NCBI GenBank assembly: GCA_014706295.1
Contig: JACSVZ010000011.1
Coordinates: 8,430,163-8,494,162 of the forward strand
Source of the DNA: Lycocorax pyrrhopterus obiensis
Lineage: Eukaryota > Chordata > Aves > Passeriformes > Paradisaeidae
Direction of reading: 5' to 3'
Length of the DNA: 64,000 nt
The translations under genes were made by a program, and so were the position numbers. This document shows positions 47,701 to 59,115 of this stretch, piece after piece. Every line of letters starts with the position of its first letter. Positions within the stretch are counted from its first letter, which is position 1. A model generated the notes under the pieces. That model saw only the letters and a list, made by a program, of their open reading frames with translations, made no database searches and was not told where the DNA came from.

Positions 47701-48109
47701 TGCGGCTCATAAATTCTGTTTGAGCTGTAGATATCTTTGCATCTGGCTGCAGACTCCAGTTTGATAGTAAGACTGAGCTTTTGTCCTTGTATTTTCATCT
47801 TGGACTGAAATATTTAATGCATGACTGAGGTCTTTTGGAAAAGTGTAAGGGAAAACAAGGCAAAAAGCAATTTACTGAGACCCAGTTATCTCTGGGTGTA
47901 CACTCCAGTGCTAATGGGATCTAATGCAGATGCTACTGCATGACCAGGTGACTTTGGGGGCTCTCTCAAAGATGTGTGGAGTCAGTCTGATAACGTAAGG
48001 GCCAGCTCAAGCTAATGGAAAAGCACTGCTTTTCTATTGGGAGGTTCTGGAATACCAGTCTGGCAAAATGAATGCAGTGTGGGAAGAGATCACACAATAG
48101 AAGAGGCAG
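44711..48109. other. Non-coding unique sequence
   Basis: AT-rich unique DNA. A 12-base direct repeat ATTCCTGCAAGG occurs at 47196-47207 and 47231-47242. No gene or mobile element was recognised. Confidence 0.6.
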
Positions 48110-48330
48110 GAGGTCACTTTTTCTGCCGCATTTACACTCCATGGGGGTTTACACCTGAACAGCAGCAGCTTTGTGGAAAACACTGACATGCAGCTGGTGG
48201 ATAACTGAAAATTTTAATTACGCTGCATTTTGTTCCCTTTTCCAGGACCGCTGCCCTGTCCACTCACAATAGTGTGCATCAATCAGCCACTTTAATTTAT
48301 ATCAAAATAATACATGATTACTTATATCAA
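48110..48330. promoter_or_regulatory. Enhancer-like non-coding block (weak candidate)
   Basis: It contains AGGTCACTTT (nuclear-receptor half site), ACATGCAGCTGG (E-box), TTTTAATTACGC (homeodomain) and CATCAATCAGCC motif-like segments. Inference from texture only. Confidence 0.15.
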
Positions 48331-51300
48331 CAAAAGTTGTTTCTGCATCTGTGGGTCACATGAATAGTGTGATGTGTTGTGTTCTGAAACGTTTCCTTGT
48401 GATTTAATCTCTATGCATGAAATCTCAGGAATAAGAAGGCCACTTTTTAATAAAATTTTCTATTACAAAATTTATTGGGCCTATCAAAGTTACTATCCAA
48501 AGCAGATTTTTATGGAGATGATATCTTTCAATTCCCTGCTCAGCAGTCTCAGGTGAACTACCCGTATAGGAAAGTAGCTGCTTAGAAGATGTTTTGCTCC
48601 AGACATTTTGTGTTACAGGCAGATGAATGGAAGTCTGCATCAAAGAGCTTCATTTTTTTTATGGTTCAGTGTTCAGGTGGAATATAAGTGCAACCAAAGC
48701 AAATGCTGACAGCCTTACATTCATCTCAGGAACCTTTCCTTCCTTCCCTTGAGAGAAAGGGAGCCAAGAAAAAGAAATCTATAGAATTGCATCTAAAATT
48801 CCCTAATTATATCATGTGATGTTTCTGTGGGGAATTAAAAAGTGTAAGGCTAAAATGAGGAAGATGTTTTTGTTCTCTTTTTGTTGCTTGTATATGACTG
48901 TGCCTCTTTTAAGGTGACTGCAAGACAATACAAACATAATTTTGTAGAGAAGAATTAGCCGATATTTAAGCTACAACACTTTCAGTGATCAGTATTTCAA
49001 AGTGTGAATTTCATTATAATACTGGAGATAGATTTATTTTATTTTTTTAATTGGGCACATCAATTAGATATGTGCATTGACATCTCTTAGCAGCTTAAAT
49101 TAGGTGAAGACTGAGTAAAACCCCGATTTTGTTCTTGCTCAGTTTTCTACATGGAGATTGCTATTTCTGATTTTACTGATTGAAGGTTGCATCATCTAAA
49201 TTCATCTAGTAGTTGCTGTAGAATTAATTTACTTTCTAGTGAATCCACATTTGTGAATAGTGAGATGCTAAGCTCCTCTCAAAAAACTACCCAAATTCAG
49301 ATTTCACACCAGCAAGTTCATAGTGAGGCTGTGACTGTGTAGGTGTAGGAAGTGCCAGTGCTAACTGGAGAGATTTTGCAGGTGACTCACATGTGTAAAT
49401 AGCATATACTTTTGAGATACTTCAGAAAAAAAAATATGTATAAACAGTGCTCTTCACTAATTGTTTCTCTTGAACCATATTTTCTTGCAGATACATCATG
49501 AACTATTCTGCCATATGTTGTTGATCTAAAATTCTTACTGACGTTCATGTAAATTTTAAATGCTATTAGACTATTTTTTCCTAAGCAGCCTGGTTGGAGA
49601 AAGTTGTGATCCTTCTGAGAAGGATGTCTTGCAGCCCTGTCACCTACAACTGCTGTTGCTGTGATGTGGTTCTTTTGAGGCAGTACTTGATCTGCCATCA
49701 AAACTATGATAGCACAAACTGCAAGTTGTGAGGAAACACAGCTGTGAATGTACCTGTTAAAGTGGTTTATCATTTAATGGAGATATTACATAGGAATTGG
49801 CTCACTTGTGTAGACGCCTGGCTGGATTTTCACCATAAACACAGTCTAATACATCACTGTGTCTTTCACTAGGGGACAGATTTTGGTGAATAACCCCGTA
49901 GAGGACCAGACAGGCCAGAGACAAGGAAGAACATTTTTTTGGTCTATCCTGGTCTGCTTTCAAGTCATGTATTTTTATTACTCTGAGAAATTATACCTTC
50001 CATTGAGGAGAATTAAACTTGGGCATGAGAGAGAATGCAAGGCAAGGAGAGCAGAAACACACAATGTCACCCCTCGTGCAAGTGGGTCTGTTCAGGGGCT
50101 GACAAGTACAGCCAGCATGGAAAGTATGTGATACTGGAAGGTAATGAGAGACAAGGACATAATCTATTGGCAGGAATAGGTATGGCTTTGTGTAACAGGT
50201 TAAGAACTTTACTAGCAAAGTAATGATTAAATGTGCCTTTGATGCTTTCTGGAATGCATTGCAAGCACCATTAAACGTAATGAAAAAAGGAGCCATGAAA
50301 CCATCATTACCAGTAACGGGAAATTTATCATGTAGCTACTGTGCTGCCAAGTAGCATGAGGTTAGTGAATGGAAGGTAACAATCTGGGGGTTTCTTAAAT
50401 GACAACCCTCACTGGGTTTTGCAACTGCATTCACTTTACATATTTCTGGATATTTCTGAGATATTTTTTTATTAATTATTCAATCTAATTTCTGTAGGAT
50501 AGACAAGCATGTTTGTTCTAAAGTTGTGGTAAGACAAAGGAGGATGCACATTGGCCATGTAATAAGTCTATGGCAGATCAATATAAATTAGGAGAGAAGA
50601 GGATTAATTAGGATTTCTGATTTCTGCTCTAATATTAGAGCCCAGAATACCTTGTAGGAAAGAAAAGCTAACCCTAGGTTTTGGTGTCTGTTGAGCTACA
50701 CAGCAGCTGAAGGGTGGGTTTCATGGTCAGAATTTTGGCCATAGGTGTTCACATTTATTCTCTCTCCCAGTCTGACACCTGCTGTTTATTTTGTTATAAA
50801 TCCGGCCTTGTGTGATTAAGTCTATCATCTGTCCTTGAGTCTAAAATTCTTGAACAGTTCTGCCTGAAAAGTGCTGGCAGAATTGGGCTGATGGTCAGTT
50901 CTATACAAATATTACAAACTTCTGCAGTTGAATGGGCCTTACTCTGTGAGGTTTTCCCATCAAACCTGAAGAGAAGGTTGGAACTGCACGTAACATTCCC
51001 TTGGATCTCAATGGACCTAGAGAGCTAAATCACAGCTTAATGCTTACAAGTCAAAATAATATTTTTCATGATTGCCACATCCCCACTGTCTTCTAGTTAT
51101 GGAATCAAGAATTTTTAGTGGTGGAGTGGGATATTTTTTATGTAAGGAGAGTAAGCTGCTGGTTAAGACTGTTTCTATCTTGCAGCATGGCTCATAGTAC
51201 AATAAAGTACCCCTTTAGAATACCACTTGCTCAATCAGGAAGTTTCATCAGTCCATGCCATTTCATATGGGAATTACATTTATAATTTCTTGTATTGATT

Positions 51301-51479
51301 TTTAAAAAAAAATTCTCCCTGACATCCTCAAATAAAGAACTTTAATTTAAATGAGTTGTTGCCAACCTAGGATCTGGCCTTTATCCTTATTCTTTAACAT
51401 TAGCCTGAAGGTTTAATTCAAGTTGTATTTAGTGCAATACTTTTGTAGTCCTTCATTTACATGTATGCCAACAAGCTTA
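48331..51479. other. Non-coding unique sequence
   Basis: The 128-codon minus frame at 49387-49773 and the cluster of overlapping frames at 49859-50296 on both strands have no recognisable family and no exon context. No mobile element was recognised. Confidence 0.6.
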
Positions 51480-51920
51480 AATGCACTGTAACCTTGGAAG
51501 ACTTTCAAAGGAAGTAATAATTCCTCTGAAATAGGTCTTTTGAAAGCTTTATCTTGTTCTTTCTCTTTTTGTTAATCTTGGAGCCCCTTAGCATGTCAAA
51601 GCAATTTTTCTAATGTCACATCTTCTAGACATTAGCATGAAAGAGCTTTAAAAGATGATTTGAGAAAGAATAAATGTTGAATGAGCATTTATTATAGAGC
51701 CGTTTATGCTACATTTGCATTTTGACTATATTTTTGACATGAAATGTTTGAAAAGCAGGCTAATTCGAAAGTCAATAGTCTCTAAACAATGTATACTACA
51801 AGTCTGTTTACCCTGAACTCTTTCCTTTGTACATTAATGTACAAAAATAAGATTTCATTAGGCTTAAGCTGATTTGTTTATAGGGATGAGATTAAACTAG
51901 TCTCATTAGTCTTAACATTG
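51480..51920. promoter_or_regulatory. Motif-dense, palindrome-rich enhancer-like block (candidate)
   Basis: The best regulatory candidate in the window. Within 310 bases it has an 8-base inverted pair CTAATGTC/GACATTAG (51610-51617, 51628-51635), a perfect 20-base palindrome (51826-51845, core ACATTAATGT), a 6-base inverted pair ATGAGA/TCTCAT (51886-51891, 51901-51906), and a direct repeat CATTAGGCTTAA/CATTAGTCTTAA (51856-51867, 51904-51915). ATTA/TAAT homeodomain cores recur throughout. There is no open frame. These sites are seen directly; enhancer function is inferred. Confidence 0.35.
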
Positions 51921-54900
51921 AAATCATATTCCCTTTAGAAATTTTGTAGTGATCAAAAGTTCTCTTTGAGTTCTATTGAAGAGATAGGTAAGAACTCATC
52001 AGTCAATTGATAACCTTTTTTTCTGAGTTCTGATTCCTTCCAATTCAACTGTTATGGAAATTAATTACTGGAGAATACCCAGCTCTGGGATAAGAAGACT
52101 AATGTTTATTCATTAGAGTACTACAAAGGAATTTAAACGATTTTTTTTTCATTTTGAAAAGATGGCAGACTGAAATCATCTATGTATGTAGTAGTTAACA
52201 CAGTGAAGTTGTGCACAATTTGGATGATTTATCTTTGAGGCTGAATAGCATTTGGACTATTGATAAGAGCAGTTGTGTGCTACAAGGGTAATACATCACG
52301 TGTCATGCACGTGGGTATGTTATCTGAGATATTATGGAGAAAGTATGTAAAACAACTTCAATTTTCAGGCCTCATTATAATAATAAAAGTAATTTTTAAA
52401 AGTCCAAACTATTGTGTGGTTTCTGGAAATACTACTTTGCAGACAGCTTGCTAATTACCAAAATTTAAAGGAAGTAAGAAAAAAGATGATCTTTCATTTT
52501 TACGTTTTCAATGAAATTTCAGCTTTAGTAGAAGGACTGAAATATTAGAAAAAGAATACGCAAGATTGACGTCTGTAATGGTCGATGCTTCTTTTCTTTA
52601 ATAGAAGGGTTTATCATAAAGACAGGATTATTATTCTTTCCCGGATGACATTTGTGTTGTGCTTTCTGATGTGTTCCTGTCACTGAGTCCTCAGTACAGG
52701 AAAGACTGAGAAGCTGTGTTGGTGCAATACAACAAAAGAAGGTGTAGCATAGAGAAGGGAGTGAGCATTCCACCACTGCATAAATCCCGTAAGCAATAGT
52801 CTTGATTTAAGTAATACAGAAGTGAACCTACTTTTTCCTCATCTTTGCTATAGACTCAACTCTATTGGCCATCCAGAGAGGAATTGCAATGTTCCCAGCA
52901 CAGAAACCTTAAAATACTGCTAATAACCCATCATTCTGATGTCAGGAAAGCCACAATGGTTCTAAGTATGGCTGATGTGCAATTACACAGAAGCTGCCCT
53001 CCTTAAACAATCCTTTTCGTTCTCACAACATTCAGAGGGCAAATCTTGTGGCGCCAAGTTGTAGAGATCAAAGGGCCCTCGTAGTAGCAAGGATGCTAAA
53101 GTGCCAATAATATCAGAAAAAGGGGAATCCACAAAAATGAGCAACTTCTCCATGGGTGTTCTCAGAGGCATATTTTTCATTTGTCTTGAGATATCTGGGT
53201 TATTTTTTTTTTAAGAGGCTCTGTTGAAATATGTATTTCCAGAGCAGCAGCTCACTGAAAAAGATTCGGGATACAACTGAATAAAATATGATTTTGTGTA
53301 GGTAGCTATACATCTTCAGGTGTAGAAAAGTTGTCTGGACTGTTTGATTAGGTGTTTATATGTATTTACATGGAATACGTAGACATATGCAAGTGTGATA
53401 TATACACACATACACAAAGGTGTGTGGTTTTCTGTTGTACATTTAAACATATATAGAGTGGCCTGTGCTGAGTACCTTGCAACAATTATGCTAATAATGG
53501 AGAGGGGATGTCAGGGGGTGTTTAAATCGAAAACATAACAGAGCTTAAGTGGACTCCCCTGGCTCTTCAGATGGTATTTGTCATAAGGGAGTACATAAAG
53601 AACAAGTGAAAGATTTACACTCTTGCTGTTATTCTCAGACACACACAGGCACACATAGAGGGAAAGAAAAAGAAACTATTTGTGAGCCTTCTGAATAAGG
53701 TAAGAGTGTTCTCATAAAAGTAGGATTTTTTAAAAGGGAATTGTTGAAAATGGCCTAAGAATAAAACTTTTGAACGCTGTCTCCTTTTTTTTCCTTGGTA
53801 TGAATAAAAGCTCTAAACGCTGTAGCCTTTAACCTTTTCAGGTCTTTCTATTCATTTTCTGAAGAGATTTACATGAGAGATGTTCTTTTTTGTTTGAGTT
53901 GTTTGATATAGGTGATGATCACGTAAGTGCAAGGGCCTATCTTTCTCAGGATCTTAGACCCCAGCACTGAGCTAAAAGGTTGCTCTCAGCAGTGGATACC
54001 AGATGAAAATGCCTCTGTCCTTCTTCAAATGTTATTCCCCTGGAAGTTTTAGCATTTCAGGGCTAATGCTTTACTACTTGGGTGCTTCCAAACCCCAGCC
54101 TTCAGATAAAACTGTAAGAGGTTGTACAGTACCCTGGGCAATCCTAAGAGGACATCTGCCAGTATGAAGTAGTTGCCTGGGGGCTGAACTTCATCAGTGA
54201 TCATATCTGTAGTGGTCTGCATCCCTTCTCTCTCTATATATTTGAGTGGCTTTTGCCCATGCATTTAGAGATGAGAACAGAAACGTTCTTTAATTGGGAG
54301 ACTTCTAGGGAAAGATGAATTCCGAAGTGAACAGTCCTATTGTCTGAGTAAATTCTTGCCCTGTGCATGCCTTTTGGAAACTCACTCAGTGCTAAAGCAT
54401 AGCAATTCAGGAAGCAGAACGCTTGTAGTTGGGCTTTAACATACGGTCTCTATCACTTCCATATATTAGAGACTTTGTATCTTCTTTTATGTGAGTAAAT
54501 AATAATAGACTAGGCAAATACTGGTCTCTCTGAAGTTGGCTTACTAAACAGAACCCAAACAAAAATCCCAAACAAACCAATCCATTCCATTTACCAGATC
54601 TAGGATTTAATTTATTGGTCATAATGGATTCTTTTTTTTTTCAGATTCCAGCTAAATTAGTTTTTCTGCTTGCTGCATACTTATCTTGCAGCTTGACCAT
54701 TTCCTTCTTTGTTGTCATTCAAGACTTGCTTTCTAAATTTTATTCCATATTATTTCCTCTTCAGCAGGAGGAATTATTGAACTGTTAGAGCAGTTCAGAA
54801 ATTTCACAATGTTTCACAGTGCATCGCATAATGAGTGCTTTATGCCATTCTCTTTCCTCCCCAGCTCTCACTTAATGTATCAGTGACCACCTGAGTTTTC

Positions 54901-55049
54901 CTTTGCACTGCCCTCTGGGGTAGGACCAGCACTGACCACTGATCCAACAACAGCTACTGCTATATTTTACCAAGCTTGCTTTGAATAGTGTGATAAGAAC
55001 AACTAATTTCTGAACCTGCTGGTGACAGGCGAGTAAAAGCATCTTTCCT
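51921..55049. other. Non-coding unique sequence
   Basis: AT-rich unique DNA containing the paired E-boxes at 52297-52313 and a short alternating TATACACACATACACA patch near 53400. Small minus-strand frames (52525-52776, 54049-54264, 54407-54622) are unrecognisable. Confidence 0.6.
52297..52313. promoter_or_regulatory. Two canonical E-boxes 11 bases apart
   Basis: CACGTG occurs at 52297-52302 and 52308-52313 with a 5-base spacer, so both palindromes lie about one helical turn apart. CACGTG is bound by bHLH factors such as USF, MITF/TFE and CLOCK:BMAL1; tandem clock E-boxes usually have a 6-7 base spacer, so the fit is near rather than exact. Confidence 0.45.
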
Positions 55050-55073
55050 CCCCACCCCCCCCACGGCCCACCC
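55050..55073 (-). other. Predicted G-quadruplex motif (minus strand)
   Basis: Plus-strand C runs of 4, 8, 3 and 3 are separated by 1, 4 and 1 bases, so the minus strand carries four G runs within 24 bases with short loops. This is the strongest multi-run quadruplex motif in the window. No gene or promoter is seen beside it. Confidence 0.65.
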
Positions 55074-58000
55074 AGTTAGGATAATGTGCTCTAATAAAAA
55101 TCTTTTCTAAATAACCCTTCCTTCAGTAGAAATGTAGAGATGTAGGGACTAGAAAGCACACAGAACTTAATGTTCAGAAAGACAGGAGCTGTAGGCTGGA
55201 ACAGCCTCCTCCTCTTACACTGCCTTGTTCTCCCTCTTGGGCCAGCCCTGGCCATGCAAACAGGGTCAAAGCTCGGTGTTTAGCAGAACCTTGGGTTGCA
55301 TTCACATATTTAGATACAAGCCACAATATCTTATTTTATAAAGTAATGTCTGCAATTTCTGCACACTTAGGTCACTTCCACCCTTTTAAAATTATTACTT
55401 TTTACTTTCTATTGTGAATGAGCCCTAGTGTTGGAGGTTAATTTAATCCAGTTCATCTACACAAAGATAGCTTTATTCTTTGGTGATGTAGTCTCTGAAT
55501 CTTTCCTGACCTTCTCCCCATTATTGTTTTCCTCATGTAATCCTGCTTTTCTGACTTCAGTTTTATAAGTTCATTTGCTTTCTTTGGAAAGATACCTTTC
55601 AATACATATATTTTTTTCAGTAGCAAAAGGCATGGTCCCATTCTAGAAATAATTTTCTTTCTTTCATGTGCTTCCTTAATGTTGTGTTGTTGTTATGTTA
55701 TTTCTGACATCTGAGCAAAGTTTAATACACAAAATATGAATAAACAGCCATAAACACTGACATCTTAATTTCTTTCTCGTGGGCATTAAGATACATAGAA
55801 TAAAACAGAAATTCTGCTCCTCTGAGGGAGATACTTCAGTGTTCTGGGAAAAATGTAATAACGATCATGTGAAAGTATTGATTCTACATTTTATATGCTG
55901 TAGGTTTTAAGTTGTCACTCTTACAGCTTCTTTGCAGAGAAGAAATTCAGCTTTTGGGTAATAAAACAACTCTGTGTAGGACAGGCATTGCTGTATTACA
56001 GCATCCCCTTCTACTTTAATTCAGTAGACACAGAACAATGCAAATGGACTGAAAGTTTATCAGGTGATTATTTTACAAAGAATCATGGATTTGCTGCACG
56101 TAACCATTGTGCAGATTTCTAAAAGTTACCACTGCTGATTAGTTCTTCTGCAGGAAGAAGTTGGTAGTTGAAACTGTAGTTTGTAATGAAAACTTCTGAC
56201 TAGTTGTGCCTTTGGAAAGCAAGGGAATGTTAAGTACAATGTAGGAAAGGCTGGTCCCTAACTGTGCTCTTACCTAAAACACATTAAAAAAATCACCACG
56301 AGTTGCTTTGTCCATTTCTCTGAAAATAGAAAAGAAGGAATGAAAGAGAGCGATGCCCAAGAGAATTTGAACAGATCATTACCTTTTGAGGTACAGGTTA
56401 GGAGCTAAAAAAACGACAGAAGCCAGACTTCAGAATCACTGTATCCCCTTGGAAGATAAACAGCTCACTAGTTTCTCAGACTGGTTTCTCATTGCTTCTG
56501 GTTCCCTGTAGAGTCCATTAATCTTAAAACCAGAGCTCAAGAACATCCTGTTTTGATGTTCTCTAACATGTTAAGCTATTCAAATGGAGAACAATATCTG
56601 AGGTTGAGTTGTTGATCAGCAATTGAACAGAGTGTATAATTCGACCAAGTATAAATTAAATAAAATGTTCATTCACGATGCAGTTTTAGACTGACATCAA
56701 ATGTGATGTGCCACACAAAATTATATTGTAGTAACTCTCCCTGCTGACTGCAGTCTTTTACTAACATCTCATCTTTTTTCATGTCCCTGGGTCCTGGTTA
56801 GTCAACTTGTTACTTTGATACTCTTGCTGGTCTAAACAAAACTTTTGTGTTGAATGGCAGTTAATGTGCTTCCATGGAGAGAATCTACACAATGCTGATG
56901 TATATCCAGGCCCCATGGCTCCTACACAGTCTCATAAATAGGCATTAAGCCCTATTTATGCCTATTCATCCCTGCTCATTGACATGGAATATAAGAATGT
57001 GCTAGTCCTGCTATTTTTTCGTGCTATAACTACAGTGAACAACTCCAAGTTTGAACACAGGGTGATGAAACGTTTATGAGAAGCAGGGCTCCAGGGATGC
57101 TGTTTTGTTGGCCATGTGACACTGGCCTTTGGAATCCCGAGGTGGGGTGCAGATGGGTTTCTGTGCAACGAGGCTGGTTTACCCTTGCTTTGGGTCTGGC
57201 TGCTGCTTTCCTTTGGGTTCAATTTGGTATTCAGTGATTGAGCAAAACTCCAACTGACTTCAATTAAGAGGTTGGCCTGACTCCTCACTAGTGCAGTAAG
57301 TCCTTTTAAGGTGATAACATCACAAGCTTTGTATGCATGTGGAGGTAAAAACAGTTTTCATATAGGACACTGGAACAAATCCGTGAACTGTTCCCAGGCT
57401 ATTTAGGTCAAAGGTCCCCCATAGCTCCCTACCACCCAAGATGAGCATTGTTTGGGTCCTGGAGGAGCAGAATTCTGAAGTACCAATAACTGGGACTTGT
57501 CTGTCCAATTAATAATCAGAAAAAAAGTAAATATAGAGGGGAACTCATAGTGATCCTACTATTAAAGCATTAAATGTTTTGTAGCCTAAGAGTACTAAGT
57601 CAGACTTCACTAAAGCATTTGAAATTAGGACCTTTTTTAAAAATACAGCAGTTGGAAGGAAAAAAAAAGTTCAAAGCTGCTTTTTCTCCCCCTTGGAAAC
57701 CTGCTGGTGTTAGGATAAAATGAATAGAGAAAAGGAAAAGGTTTCCCTTCTAATAAAGCATCTGTTGCCCACTTTGAACATTTCTTATTTCTTTGTGAGT
57801 GTGTCTCCTCAGTTATGGCAACTACTGACAATGAAGAACAGAGGTATAGAAAAAGACAATACCTGTTATATAGCCAATATTTCTGATTTCATGTCACTTT
57901 GAACAGAATCTTCATTTGACCACATGCTGTGTGATAAAGGAATTTCTTTGTTGGTTGATCCAAAGATGCTGTAAGATGCTCAAAAAAGTAAACTGCAGGA

Positions 58001-59059
58001 ATCTGTTCAATAAGAAAGATGAAAACAAACCTTACAATTCATTCAGTGCACTGCTATCACTTTTATCTTCACCCTATTTTGGCATGCTGCATAAAAACTG
58101 AATTCAAATGACTTGTGCTTCCCCCCCCCCTTCTTAATTTTGTTGATTCTGTGCATGGACTACATCTTTCCTTCATCTTGGAAATAAAAGGTAATAAAAT
58201 AAACAGCTTTACATAGATGCAAAATGTGAGAAAGAATAAGAGGTGCACATGCATCCCTGGATTGCTTGAAAGCCTGTGGACAGTTATTATTGCCCCAGAA
58301 TTTCAGCTGCTGTAACCACATTTTGTGAGGGTTACCCTCCACTGAAGATTTGCAGCCTTTCGCAGCAGGAGGTTCCTGATTTGGCTGAGCTGCTCACCTG
58401 AGTGATTCAGCAAAATTTTGTCCAGACCTCAGACACTTTATTCTTCTGTCTTCTGCAAATGCTTACAATTCAAGGCCAAAATGGGAGGAGACTGCATTCT
58501 AAGGGCTACCTTCATCTCTTCCCAGTCAGCTCTTGTCCTGCTTGCAGTGCATAAAGTCAGCTTGTGGCTGGCCATTGAAGCACTGAGCAAAAGCAAAGCA
58601 ATGAAGTATAATCTTAAAGTTTGACCTAATTCAACTGAGTTTAGTGAAGAAGAAGAAAAAAAAGCTGCTTTCATTTTAAATGGATACAGGAAAGAATTAA
58701 GTTTTTAACTGACAAATATTTAGATCTTTGAATTATTTAGGATAGTTAAAATTGCAAAGGTGATTCCTTTGCAGTGCTTTGTTTTGTTACTCTTAAGCTC
58801 TTCAGACATTCCCCTCAGATTCTTTCCTGTGTTATCCTCAAGTTGATTTTAGAATTTGAAGAGCACTTGTAGGTTGTGGCTGTGGGGGGATTTTGTGCTT
58901 AAAAATATGTCTGTTTTTTCTCACGGATCACACTGCTCCTGAACAGAAGGGTGGCACCTGTGGGTCTGGGTGTAACTCAGTCAAGAGTTGTGAGGCACTC
59001 TACTCAACAAGGATGTTTTTAATTACTTGGATTTAGCTAATGACACTTATCTGTTGTAT
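55074..59059. other. Non-coding unique sequence
   Basis: About 4 kb of unique DNA. The 108-codon minus frame at 56962-57288 has no recognisable family. C10 lies at 58121-58130. The stretch at about 55920-56120 has a motif-like texture but nothing specific enough to annotate. Confidence 0.6.
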
Positions 59060-59115
59060 GCCTGAATTGTAAAGCTGCTCTGAGATGCTCACATAGTAAA
59101 AAAGTGAGAGTCTTT
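59060..59115 (+). mobile_element. Possible MIR-like 3' fragment
   Basis: GAATTGTAAAGCTGCTCTGA then GATGCTCACATAGTAAAA resembles 'TTGTAAAGCGCTTTGAGATCCTC.GATGAAAGGCGC' from the 3' part of sauropsid MIR-like SINEs. It is short and diverged and has no core attached, so this is tentative. Confidence 0.35.

Noticed and set aside
49387..49773. 128-codon minus frame
   Set aside because: No recognisable domain, ordinary AT-rich composition and no exon signals; a chance frame.
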